From NCBI GenBank assembly GCA_002102555.1, contig MCFL01000036.1:62001-126000 (forward strand): a DNA stretch of 64,000 bases. Reading direction: 5' to 3'. The notes below the pieces were generated by a model that saw only the letters and a list, made by a program, of their open reading frames with translations, searched no databases and was not told the origin of the DNA. Both the position numbers and the translations under genes were made by a program. Below, in pieces: positions 44,894-55,338 of this stretch. The stretch comes from Catenaria anguillulae PL171. Its lineage: Eukaryota > Blastocladiomycota > Blastocladiomycetes > Blastocladiales > Catenariaceae. Within the stretch, counting starts at the first letter, position 1. Each line of letters starts with the position of its first letter.

Positions 44894-47065
44894 TCAAGCA
44901 ATTGGGTCCACTTCCGGCAAACCATACCCTCTCCACCACTTGAGCACACGTGCGCTGAGCGGTGTCACTCCCGACGGATTACACCTGCGCTCGAGATCCA
45001 TGATACTCTTTGGCATCACTAGCGCTTCAAACCTCGCCCGCCGCCCTGTAAACCACTCGAGCAAATGCACCTTGCCGGCCTTTGACACCTCGTACAGCGA
45101 ATCGGGCATGTACCGTAACCGCATCCCAGTCGACATTGCCCACTCCCACACGGCAACACTCCCGTCCTGGTCCTCGTTCCCACGCCCCGAATGCAACTCC
45201 AAATGAAAGGGCTCTTGGATCCACCCCGCATGCCAACACGCGTCGAGAAATAGAGCGTTGCCGCTCGCAAGCATGCTCACCGCATTTGTGCGCGGAAACG
45301 CACACCCCTGTGCAAGATGCACAGCATTGCTCGGCCGCAATGCCCACGCGAGCCAGTCCCAAGCTCGCGGAAACGTGCTGGCCAAGCAACACAAAATAGA
45401 ACTGGGAGGCACGCCGTGTCGGGCAATCACCTCATCGACCAGCGCCATGCGGCTGTTCATGGACAGACCGCGCAAGACGTTGCGCACGTCCATGTCCTTG
45501 TTGTGCCGGATCCACCAGTGCACGCCCAAGTCGGTCTCCAGATCAGAGTGCACGGCGCTTGAAATATCGTTATTGGAAAAGACCACGGTTGGGTATGGCG
45601 CCTTGTGTTGCCACCACTCGAGGACTTGGACGTGGCCCAATCGCAATGCTTCGACGAACCGGACTGGCGCAGAGTCGTTTGGCACGATACGGTGGCCCAA
45701 ATGCGCTGTCCACCAATCGAGAACGTGGACGTGGCCCTGATCTGTAGCCCATTGCAAGTACCTGTTCAGCGTCGAGGGTACAAGCGACGAGATAAAGTAC
45801 GCCAAATGCACTCGAATCCATTCTAGAACGTGCACGTATCCATAACCCGTGGCAATGTCAACGAGCCGTTGGTCCAATACTTGCTTGAGCGGAATCTCGT
45901 GGCTCTGCAACCAATCGAGCGATTCCACATGGCCGCCAATGCATGCAGCCGTGTACGGAGACACGCGGCCAGCACCACGACCAGATTCGATCAAGCGTTG
46001 CAGCGGCTGGTACCGACCTTGTGCGTGCGCGGACGACAGTAGCAGTGGGACAGCGTTTTCCAATAGCGTCCACTCGCTCGCGCACGTGGCGTTGGCCAAT
46101 TCGGATGGAGAATCAAGCTTCAACAGCAACCAGTCAAGAAGGTGAACATGGCCCAATACAAGCGACACAGTGACGGCCGTCTCGGGACTGAGTTGGCCGC
46201 CAGCCTTTGCTTGACACAATTGAATCCAGTCCAAGTCGCCAGTGGCACAGGACAAGCCGGCAATCTGCGCATCAAACAGTTTGCCAAACATGCCAAGCAA
46301 CAAGTCCAATGCAGCGCGGTCGCCCGTGATGGCAGCAACACCGAGTGCCGTCCTGGCCTCCAAGTCGGGAATCGGTCCTCCCGCAATCACCAGCGAGAGC
46401 TCAAACCACCATTGCACCACATCCAATTGGCCCGCCACAACGGCCGTTGCCAGCACACTTCCATCCATCACCTCGGCAACCCAGTCCAATAACCCAAGGT
46501 CTCGCCACACACTCAGCACCTGCACATGCCCGCCTGCACTCGCTGCACGCACACTCGCCGCACACTCGGCCACGTTGCTCCCGTCCGAGTCGACCCGTGG
46601 CGCATACCTCGCCACCACTTGTGCGTGGCCACCTCGACTCGCCGCCTCAACCACATGCATTCGAGCCTTGTCAGTCAACACAGGGGGGCCCACATTCGCC
46701 GCCCACCAATCAAACACTTGGACATGTCCGCCTTGTGCCGCCAACACGAGCGCGTGCGGGTACGTAAACTGAATGGGTCGTTTACCTCGCAATCGCGTAT
46801 GCAGAAAGTCGAGCAACGCCAAATTGCCGAGCTTGCACGCGGCGTCCGAGTCGATCCAGGGCAGCCGCGTGACGAGGATGTGGAACAGGTCGGGGGAAGT
46901 TGAGGGTGGGAGGACGTTGAGGAGGGTGGAAATGGCCTTGTGGTCGTTGACGGCCTCCAGGTTGAGGGTGAGGTTGTGGGCGGCCTTTGGTAGGTATGCG
47001 AGCAAGGCGTGTACCAGGATGGGCAGTTGGATGTAGATGTTGAGAGGCGGGTAAGTGACGGTCAT
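44894..47065 (-). CDS. HVxVLxWW ankyrin-like repeat protein, intact 723 aa
   Basis: A single uninterrupted exon. The N-terminal 80 residues (MTVTYPPLNIYIQLPILVHA; LPWIDSDAACKLGNLALLDF) are followed by about 18 helical repeat units with the core G-H-V-x-V-(L/F/V)-(D/E/Q)-W-W, such as GHVQVFDWWAAN, GQLDVVQWWFEL, GHVHVLDWWTAHL and GHVQVLEWWQHK. It is the full-length relative of the frame-broken gene at 8077-10385 and of the fragment at 39164. Units are longer and more Trp-rich than ankyrin repeats. Such families are expanded in some zoosporic fungi; a binding-scaffold role is inference. There is no signal peptide, TM helix or enzymatic domain. Confidence 0.85.
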   Translation of the reverse strand: MTVTYPPLNIYIQLPILVHALLAYLPKAAHNLTLNLEAVNDHKAISTLLNVLPPSTSPDLFHILVTRLPWIDSDAACKLGNLALLDFLHTRLRGKRPIQFTYPHALVLAAQGGHVQVFDWWAANVGPPVLTDKARMHVVEAASRGGHAQVVARYAPRVDSDGSNVAECAASVRAASAGGHVQVLSVWRDLGLLDWVAEVMDGSVLATAVVAGQLDVVQWWFELSLVIAGGPIPDLEARTALGVAAITGDRAALDLLLGMFGKLFDAQIAGLSCATGDLDWIQLCQAKAGGQLSPETAVTVSLVLGHVHLLDWLLLKLDSPSELANATCASEWTLLENAVPLLLSSAHAQGRYQPLQRLIESGRGAGRVSPYTAACIGGHVESLDWLQSHEIPLKQVLDQRLVDIATGYGYVHVLEWIRVHLAYFISSLVPSTLNRYLQWATDQGHVHVLDWWTAHLGHRIVPNDSAPVRFVEALRLGHVQVLEWWQHKAPYPTVVFSNNDISSAVHSDLETDLGVHWWIRHNKDMDVRNVLRGLSMNSRMALVDEVIARHGVPPSSILCCLASTFPRAWDWLAWALRPSNAVHLAQGCAFPRTNAVSMLASGNALFLDACWHAGWIQEPFHLELHSGRGNEDQDGSVAVWEWAMSTGMRLRYMPDSLYEVSKAGKVHLLEWFTGRRARFEALVMPKSIMDLERRCNPSGVTPLSARVLKWWRGYGLPEVDPIA

Positions 47066-47364
47066 TGCTGGGAGTGAGTATAAGCCGTCTGCATTGTCTA
47101 ATTTGAATGAAAGCTGTTGATCGCTTGATCCTGGTCTTTTTGAAGGTGCGCTGTCTGTCTCTCATGCTCAGTTGTGTCTGCCGTGGGCGTTCTGTCTGCG
47201 TCGGTGCAAAGTTGGTGGCGTATCACCTCTCATGCAGGCAAGTATGGCGAGCAAAACATGTGTAGAAAAATCATGAACTACATAAACATTGGTTGCATTT
47301 GGATTTAAAAGGAAAACGAAACGCTGGCGAAAAAAAAAGATCTAACTTCCCATGGGCTCAACGC
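47066..47364. other. Intergenic
   Basis: About 300 bp between two minus-strand genes. An A-rich stretch near 47330 (GCGAAAAAAAAAG) may belong to the AIF 3' UTR. Nothing else seen. Confidence 0.5.
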
Positions 47365-49485
47365 TCAAGCAAAAATATCAAACTTGGCTGCCAACTCGTT
47401 CGCCTCGGCCGGCTTCCTGCCCTCCAACAAGATGCGCCTGGCCACATCCACCTTGCCATGCACGTTAAACATGAGCACGCCCACAATCTTGTCGTCCCGC
47501 ACGTAAAACACAACGCCCTTGCGGAACTCTTCGCTGCCGGGGGGCTTGCCCAAGGGCGCATCGGTCTTGGCGCCATCGGCCGCCGCCGCCGGAACGGAGG
47601 AAGCATCTGTCTGCTGATGGCCCCACACGCCAACAGTCACGAGTGACGAGTCGAGCACGCCCATGGCCTCGTATCCGATCTTGGGGCCCAGGTCGGACCA
47701 GAACATGGACTGGTGCGTAAACGCCTTGGGCTTGCCAGCCATGGACCGGCCGGCCCAGCGACCTTGCAGTACGGCACTGTTTCACAGAACAGAAGAGAAC
47801 AATGGTGAGATGCCGTCTGCTCCGGATCACATCCGAAAACAAAACAAAAATGTGCGTACTTGTCATAATGCTCAACCCTCCGCCTGCCCAACACCACATC
47901 GTGGAAACTCACATTATCGCCAGCAGCAAACACATTGTGCCTGGCCTCGAGCTCGGCATTGACGGCAATGCCGCCGCGCACAGGATCGATTTCCAGGCCG
48001 GCGTTCTTTGCGAGCGTCACGTTGGGCTCAATGCCCACGGCAACCACAACATGGTCGACAGCCAAGGGTGAGTCGCCATTGTTGACTTGAACAAGGATCT
48101 TGTCCGCCTCGTCGTCGTAGGCCAACGACGTGACGGTGGATTTCGGAAGCACAGTCACGCCCTCGCTGGTGATCTGGTTGGTGGTCCACTTTGTCAGGTA
48201 ACGCGGGAACACTACAACATGCACGTCCAGCCCAGCCAGCCGACTCGAGAGTTAGTTGGGATCGATCACAACTCAGATACCAAACCCACGTACCAAGCGC
48301 CATGTTGCCCTCCTCAGGGAACACTTGGGTGACGTCCACGCCATCCTTTTGCGCGAGCGCAACAGACAGTTCCGAGCCCAAAAACCCGCCGCCAATCACG
48401 GCCACCTTCTTTGTCTTGCCCTCGTCGCCACTCACGACCTGCGTCAGCTTTTTGAAATCGTCCACGGTACGATACGTGACGACCCTGCGCTGTGCCACCT
48501 CGGGCAATCCCTTTTGCACGGCCAATTTGCGCGGCGTGCCGCCTGTCGCAAGCAACACCTTGTCGTACTTGACCACGGTACCCGATTCCAGCGTGATGGT
48601 TTGTGCATCGACATCCAGTGCCACGGCGCGCGCATTGGTCAGCAGCTTGGTTCCCTCACCCGTGGGCACAAGGTCGGCAGCGGGCGACTCGTACGCAGAC
48701 GCGGGTTGGTACATGAGCGATGTTTGCTCGCCTTGCCAGTTGGTGAATTCGAGCGACTCGGCGTTGGCGCCCTTGAACCAAAGCTCCTTGGACAATGGCG
48801 GGCGTTGGTAAGGCGCGTAGGGTTCCGCCGTGATGATGAGGATTTCGCCTGTCGGATCGAGTTCGCGGATGCCGAGCATGGCCGAGTAGGAGGCGGTACC
48901 GCCGCTGTTTGAGTGCCATGTCGGAATGTCAGCAATGTGAGATAACATGTGCACTGGATCAAAGCAACAGAAACGGACCCGATCAGCACGTATTTGAACG
49001 AGGTCGGAGGCTCGTTTGCGGCGGGCGTGTCATGGACAACGGGAGCAGCCGGCTTGGTTGCTTCGGAGGGGGTCGAATGAGCAGCGGTCGCCGCCTTTTG
49101 CTTGTAGTACTTCTCTGGCGGCTTGGTCAGGTACAAAAACTGTTGCACGGCATACCCGCACAAACAAACGTCAGTGTCTCGCATTGTGCACGCGTGATCG
49201 TGATGCGGTGTGACGTCACAGCTAGCTATGTCAACGTACGGCGGGCACAAACACCATGGCCGATGCCATGGCCAGCGCGGCCGAGCTCCCCGTCGAGGAA
49301 GATTCCGATGACGAATGCGAATGGTGCTCCTGATGGGACGACGCAAACCGCTTGGTCATGGCAGTGCCAGTGCGAGACGACGACACGGCAGGCTTGGGAA
49401 CGGCGGCCACGTTGGGTCGGAGCCCGAGGCCGGTGGCCGGGGTCGCAAAGGACGGGATGCGGCGGGCAGCAAGGCGGGCAAACAT
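47365..49485 (-). CDS. AIFM1: Mitochondrial apoptosis-inducing factor (AIFM1-type flavoprotein)
   Basis: NADH-dependent FAD oxidoreductase of the intermembrane space. Five exons (49485-49240, 49139-48979, 48904-48294, 48211-47860, 47776-47365) sum to 594 codons, 593 aa. The N-terminus MFARLAARRIPSFATPATGL looks like a targeting peptide, and a hydrophobic stretch ALAMASAMVFVPA follows near residue 75. FAD-binding KYVLIG-GGTASYSAMLGIRE is completed across an intron. The NAD-binding KVAVIGGGFLGSELSVALA, the VGIEPNVTLAKNAGLE and NVFAAGDNVSFHD blocks come next. The C-terminal dimerisation domain has HQSMFWSDLGPKIGYEAMG and GVLMFNVHGKVDVARRIL. An in-frame Met at 49608 exists, but the targeting-like start at 49485 is preferred. 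Confidence 0.92.
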
Positions 49486-50146
49486 GGTCGAGGCTGTGGA
49501 TGGGGTGCTGTTGATTCTCTGACTGATGCTGGCAGATCCTGATCCTGATCCGTGTTGGCTTGGCTGGGGCTGGGCTGAAGGGTCAGTTTGGTGAAATGAT
49601 GACGGCACATTGCTCTGCTCTGGAGTGCGTACATTGCTTGCGAGTACAGTACAGTTGCTACATTCAAGCTGGGTGTTGTTGAAAGCAGTAAAGAGTGACG
49701 AGATGGAAGGGACGCCGACAACAGCTTCTGTTCCCTCGTTTCGATCAGGCCTCCGATCCGACTCGTGCCGCGCTTGTGTGCTGTTGCCTTGAGCAGATAC
49801 TCACCGGAAAGGTCTCCACCTGTCCATGATAACTTGATTGCCTAGTCCAGGATGGTATCGGGTACCGATGTAATTCACCGGATGCATTGCAAGGTTCATT
49901 CACTACCTCGCTCCTGTGTGTTGACTCTTCCTTTGTCGCAGTGTTCAATGCGATGCGCCTGTCCGTGAACACTGTTCCCGTCCATTTATACATAGATAAG
50001 TTGAATATGATAGAATGACGATAGAGAGGGGGGGGGCAGTATAGACAAACAATCAGGACAAGATCTACGAAAAACCAAACCAGTGGACCTGACCAAATGG
50101 CGGGAAGCGTGACGGAGACGAGGATGGGGAATGTGAATGAACAAGA
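49486..50146. other. Intergenic AIF / PI-PLC
   Basis: About 660 bp, no gene supported. A run of nine G lies at 50028-50036. It holds the AIF promoter and the 3' flank of the PI-PLC gene. Confidence 0.5.
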
Positions 50147-51365
50147 TTAAAGTGTTGGCAACAAGATACCAAAGCCAACCATGAGCAGGATAAAGGCGAT
50201 GGTCCCCATCGTTGGCAATGAACGCGGCGCGCTCGAAGCAGAGGATGCATCTGTGCCAGATCTGGCAGCGGCATCGGCCGAGCCGCCAGCAGCGGGCGGC
50301 GTGGGCGTGGGCGTCGCGACGCCAAACGTGATTCCACCACTGCCCGAGGCGGAAGTGGGGATGGGAGGTTTCGGCTTGGGAGTGTATGGTACATTGTTGA
50401 GACCTGCAACGACTTGGAGAATGTCTCCGTGTTCGTAAAAGTCTGCGAATACCACACCAAGTTAGTCGCCACGCTACAAGATTGAACAGACAGTGTAAGC
50501 AGAGCGACGTACCAACGAGCACAAAATTGATCTTTTGCTTCCTTACCGACTCACACCGACTGACATGCGTTCTCAATTCACTCGCCACATTGACTGTCTT
50601 TGCATTTTCTGCATCGGGTGAATCAAACCCAAAGACCGACTTGTACAACCAATGGTTCACCAAGACGAGCTCGCGCGGCTGGCCCCTGGGCCGATCCAAT
50701 GCACATGTCCAATCCGCTTCCTGCCGCAACTGGAATGGAGTCTCACTAATGTATGCAAAATGCGGCATGACGAGCGGAAGCGGCTGACCCGCAGGCGGCG
50801 CAGGCAAGTCGGACGCAAACAAGAGCAGGCGCTTGTTGCGCGAAATCATGTCGCCAAGCGTTGGCCACGCGCTGGGTGTCCCTGGCGGTTGCGAATAGGC
50901 GAGCGGCGTCAGGCCAGAGGTCGAGAGCAAGTTGGCGAAATCGGCATAGCTTGCCTTGGCTGCATTTTCGACAATGACGGCAACCACCTCGCGCGAACCA
51001 GCAGGCGAGGTCAGAAAGTCACGAATGGTGCGGAATGCGGAAATGGCGGGGCCATTGTCGCCCAGGGCACACGATCCATGGCACAGCCGCAGTTCTGGGG
51101 TGCCCGAGGAGCTGTTGAATTTGTGGATATCAATGTTGATGAGGCGAATGCCCTGGTCGAGCTGGGTCGAGATGTTTGTAAATTGGGTGGCGCCGAGACC
51201 ACCAGCAGAGGCAAACGAGTTATGGGTGCCTGCAAATGTGACTTGGGTGATGGGCTTGGAACATAGGGATGCGTGGCCGTTGCATGCTTGCGCTTGCGCT
51301 TTGGCTTGGGTGAGCAATGTGGCGATGGCAACAAGTGCCAGAGTCGTGATAGTCAGTCGATTCAT
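50147..51365 (-). CDS. Secreted PI-PLC X-domain phosphodiesterase with C-terminal membrane anchor
   Basis: Two exons (51365-50513 and 50442-50147) with a 70-nt intron give 382 aa. A signal peptide (MNRLTITTLALVAIATLLTQ) is followed by a bacterial-type PI-PLC X domain. TFAGTHNSFASAGG carries the first catalytic His (about residue 47) and LRLCHGSCALG the second. REVVAVIVENAAK and NKRLLLFASDL are core strands. Pairs of Cys suggest a secreted protein. After residue about 300 the chain is Pro/Thr/Ser/Ala-rich and ends with a hydrophobic segment (MGTIAFILLMVGFGILLPTL), compatible with a TM or GPI anchor. There is no Y or C2 domain, so this is not the eukaryotic signalling PLC. The substrate is not known. 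Confidence 0.85.
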
Positions 51366-52014
51366 TTGAATTGTCAATGTTCGTGTCGGATGGTTGAAAT
51401 TTGCTGACTGGGTTGGGTTGGACTGGATGGGTATCGAGTGTAGCTGTATATAGTTGATGGAATGGTCTATGTGGAATGTGGAATGCATCGAATGGGGTCC
51501 ATTTTCTGAAATATACAGAGTATCTTTACGAGTGGAGTCAAGAGTCAAGCCACAACGAGGCAGTCCTGCGGGCAACGTGCAGATCCTTTGTGGCGTTGGA
51601 TGATGGGCCGTCGATTCGACGTGAGCCAAGATTCCATCCATTTTTTTGCGTGTTCCCCGACTCCCAAGCACACGACAGACCGGTTCATTCTCTGAAACCA
51701 CAGATAGGTTTGGTTGGTACCATGCATTTTTCAATCCGCCACAATCACCAGCACCAGCACCAGCACCCAGCGCGCCATGCATACCCGAAATCACCACGGT
51801 TCCTCGGTTCCTCGCACACCGCTGTCATGCCTCACGGTCGAACCTCTGCGCCGACTGGCACCATGATGGAACCGAAGAAGAACCACTCTCAATTCAACCT
51901 CTTGTCGCTCGCTCGTCTCGTCTCTTTTGCCTGGGCAAAGCGCGCAATCCACAGCTTTGACTGACTGTCCTGGGCCGCTCCCTCCCCAACCACCCAATTC
52001 TACTACAGCCCAAA
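51366..52014. other. Divergent intergenic PI-PLC / RPS5
   Basis: About 650 bp. A small CAGCAC repeat (about 51747-51765). No separate gene supported. Likely contains the RPS5 promoter. Confidence 0.5.
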
Positions 52015-53157
52015 ATGTCTCTTCCCGTCGAGATCGTCAACCACGACCAGAACGAGGCGCCCAAGCTCTTCGGCAAGTGGTCCTTCGAGGAGGTCCGCTG
52101 CAACGACCTTGCCCTCGTCGTACGTGCCTTTTTTGCCTTGTACAGTTGCTCCAGAGTTGCCGCCGTTGTCCCAGCACCATTCAACTGTTCTCGTCGGTTT
52201 GTCTCGTTTGGGAACTGGGGAGTATCGAGCCAGCCTGTTGCGTAGCGATTTCGCTGTCCAAGCGTGCTGCATGTGTAGCCGAAAAGGGATTGCCATCAAG
52301 AAGTCGAATGAGCTTGAGCGCTGCCCACAACTCGCTCCACTTTTTGATGTCCCTTGCACACGGTTTTCCGCAAACGCTCGTCCGACTTGGACACCGTCGC
52401 TTGGAATCAGACTCAATGTCCTTGCGTCTCTTGGCGTGGGCAGGTTCGAATGCTGCCGTGACGACCGTCCACTCCTTGGTTGCACGCTCGCCCTTTCCCG
52501 TCCACGCACACACATCGGTCAACACCACGCACCCACATGTCCTTTTGCCTCGTTCACGCTCCCAAAACCAAAAGGCAACTCCGCAGCAACAGACGGATTC
52601 CTCCACAAAACTCGTGACGCGTGATGCTAACTCATCACTTTGACCACAATCAACAGGACTACATCCAAATCTCGTCGCCCATCTACCTCCCCCACACTGC
52701 CGGTCGCTATGCCGCCAAGCGTTTCCGCAAGGCCCAGTGCCCCGTGGTTGAGCGCTTGACCAACTCGCTCATGATGCACGGCCGCAACAACGGCAAGAAG
52801 CTCATGGCCACGCGCATTGTCAAGCACGCGTTCGAGATCATTCACTTGCTCACGGATGCCAACCCGCTCCAGATCCTTGTTGACGCCGTTGTCAACACTG
52901 GTCCCCGTGAAGACTCGACCCGCATTGGTTCCCAAGGTACCGTCCGTCGTCAAGCCGTCGATGTGTCGCCCCTTCGTCGCGTCAACCAGGCCATTGCCCT
53001 CTTGACCACTGGTACCCGCGAGGCTGCTTTCCGCAACGTCAAGACCATTGCCGAGTGCCTCGCCGACGAGTTGATCAACGCCGCCAAGGGTTCGTCCAAC
53101 TCGTACGCGATCAAGAAGAAGGACGAATTGGAACGCGTGGCCAAATCCAACCGCTAA
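52015..53157 (+). CDS. RPS5: 40S ribosomal protein S5 (uS7)
   Basis: Exons 52015-52119 and 52657-53157 give 201 aa, normal for eukaryotic uS7. Exon 1 encodes [20 protein letters not shown] and [15 protein letters not shown]. Exon 2 starts [20 protein letters not shown] and contains the universal uS7 stretches [60 protein letters not shown] and the end [18 protein letters not shown]. The protein binds the 18S rRNA head near the mRNA exit. The 537-nt intron is far longer than others in the window. Codon use is strongly C-ending (for example CGC, AAG, GTC), as expected for high expression. Confidence 0.97.
52120..52656 (+). other. Long (537 nt) first intron of RPS5
   Basis: GTACGT donor and CAACAG acceptor. 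ORFs inside are not convincing. I could not find a clear C/D or H/ACA box set by eye, but ribosomal-protein introns often host snoRNAs or regulatory elements. Confidence 0.8.
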
Positions 53158-55338
53158 GTGGTCAATTGCCCCTTTTTTCGTGTCAATTGGAGTTGTTTTG
53201 TTCACGCATTCGCGTCCGAGTGAGCTGACGTTGTGGGATCACGCGTCACGCCAACCCTCCAATTCTATGACCGCCAAAATGCATGTCTTCTATGTTTATC
53301 CTTGGCCTTGTACTTCAAACACACACTACGTGTTGCTGGAGGCCGCTTGTGAAAGCCGTGTCATGTTCAAAACAAAATGTTGTGAAAACCAGAGTCACGC
53401 CGTTCATGAGTGCACGCATGACCGGATGTGCTTCCAGCCGCAGACGTGTATCTTCTGGACTGAGGGCCGAACAGCGGCCCACTGCCATCACCGGGCCAGA
53501 GGGACCGGGTTGAGCAACTGGTAATACAACATCCCATGCATCACTGAGGTTGATGCATACCAGTAGGAGCGAGTACAGATAATTGCATGGCTAGGGTATA
53601 GCAGACAAGCCGTCATGCCGTTTCCCATGGCATGAACGGCGAGTCTCGGTCTTCATGACATACCTAGATTCCCGCACATCGTACGAGAGCATAGCTGGCA
53701 GCAGCGCTCATCGCTCAGGGTCTGAGAGCAACCCGCGGACGGCTCCGCCGCCCGAAACCAAAGGTATAAGTACCGAGCTGTTCCCCCCCCCCCCCCAAGG
53801 TGTTGGAAGGAACAGTAACCCGACTGCTGTATTATTCGCACACACACAATCCACATTCATACACATTCATTCCCGACTTCAAGACGTGAAATCACAACAC
53901 AAAAAGAAAAAAAAAACTGACAACAACAACTCGACACGCCCGCTGCAGTCGTCTTTGCCACCCTCTCGTGGGTACTTAAACTGAATCCGAAGACGCAGCG
54001 ACCAAAGGCCTGCCCAAAGGTACCCGGCGGCACAAGAAGGGTTCCTTGAGATGGATCACCAGCTATGACATTTACAAACAGACATGAGTCAGGATAATGA
54101 ATGCATCCAAGCGTTCAAGTTGGCAATGGACAACGGACGGGACGTACTCTTGGGGCGAACTCACATCACGACATGACCGCACCATCCCACTGCGACCACG
54201 ACGCACGGCATCTTGTACTCGACTTCATGATTCCTTGAATGTCCCGTCGTCTCCGTTGCGCTTGAGGGGGGTGTTTATGGGCCGGGCGACGGGGAGTGGG
54301 CAAACGGAATCGACGAGGAAGCAAAAGAAAAGAATGAATAATGCGTGGTGGAAGAAGCAGGGATGGAGGGGTTGGTGAAAGCGAATGGCCAAAGAGCACG
54401 ATCAAGAAAAGAGGGTTGAGAGCGGGCGGGGCGTGGCCGCAATTTGTACCTGCCTGCCTTTGCATTGGTCAGAGCTCGAGCGTCCTTCAGCAGGAGCGTC
54501 CATCCACGCTGCGGCACACGACACACAACGCCACAACGAGATCCGGAGAGAGTCGGGATGGATGCCGCCCTCGAAACGAAAATAGGTACTGTATGGTGTC
54601 TCAAGCGTTGGGAAAAGAGCAGTTGTGGCGATGGGCGTGCCCCAAAACGTGCACCAGAGGCACTTACCCGCTCAGTGTCATCCGAGATGTGTCATCACTC
54701 TTTACCTGCGTGGCTGCACCACCTGAAAACAGCAGTCTCACGTTCGTGTCTCACTAGGGTTTGTCTACGTCGGCGCGCGCTGTCTCTCGCGGTTTCGCGT
54801 GGCGTGGTTATTCGTGTCAGTTGATTACTCTTGCCATGGCCACTTACTTGTTCCCTGGATATGGAAAACAGACTCGCTCAGCGTCTGAAAGCGCTGCTCA
54901 CGGATATACATTCGGTACAATGGCTATTCAATTTGTCATGGGCGACGGACTGGGACACCAGTGGGCAAACCTGTCGTGTGCACCAGAACCAGTGGCGTGG
55001 CACATACATCATCCTTGGCGGACGCCCACCTACCTATACGCCCGCCAACACGACAATCCGTCCGCCAACGATACGCCCGCGAGTTGCGTGAGGAACCAGA
55101 GTGCGAGCCAGTTCTTGTATCGCTCTTTCAAGTGACATTTTTACCCGTGATCCTGTATGTGAATACCAATGCACACAAGCGCTTTTTTTCCCGCCTGCGC
55201 GCGAAAGACAACAACGGCGCCCGACTGACCCTCATCCATTTTGCCATTGCCCATTTCCCACGTACACAGTCACAAATTACAATTGTGTCCTTCTTCCAAG
55301 ACCCAATCAAATCCACCCGCCCACTTCAACAACCAACC
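53158..55338. other. Gene-poor region between RPS5 and the Fanzor gene
   Basis: About 2.2 kb without a supported gene. It holds a C14 tract at 53783-53796 and a purine-rich run (AAAAAGAAAAAAAAAACTG) near 53900. The ORFs on either strand show no domain. The left part belongs to the RPS5 3' flank. The right part (54.8-55.3 kb) is the 5' flank of the Fanzor gene and could include the left end of its element. No terminal inverted repeat was found by eye. Confidence 0.5.
53783..53796. repeat. Poly-C (14) tract
   Basis: Uninterrupted run of 14 C. Confidence 0.9.

Noticed and set aside
54166-54604. Minus-strand ORFs of 99-109 codons upstream of the Fanzor gene
   Set aside because: No domain, overlapping frames of similar length, and low-complexity Ser/Pro content. 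Not distinguishable from chance.
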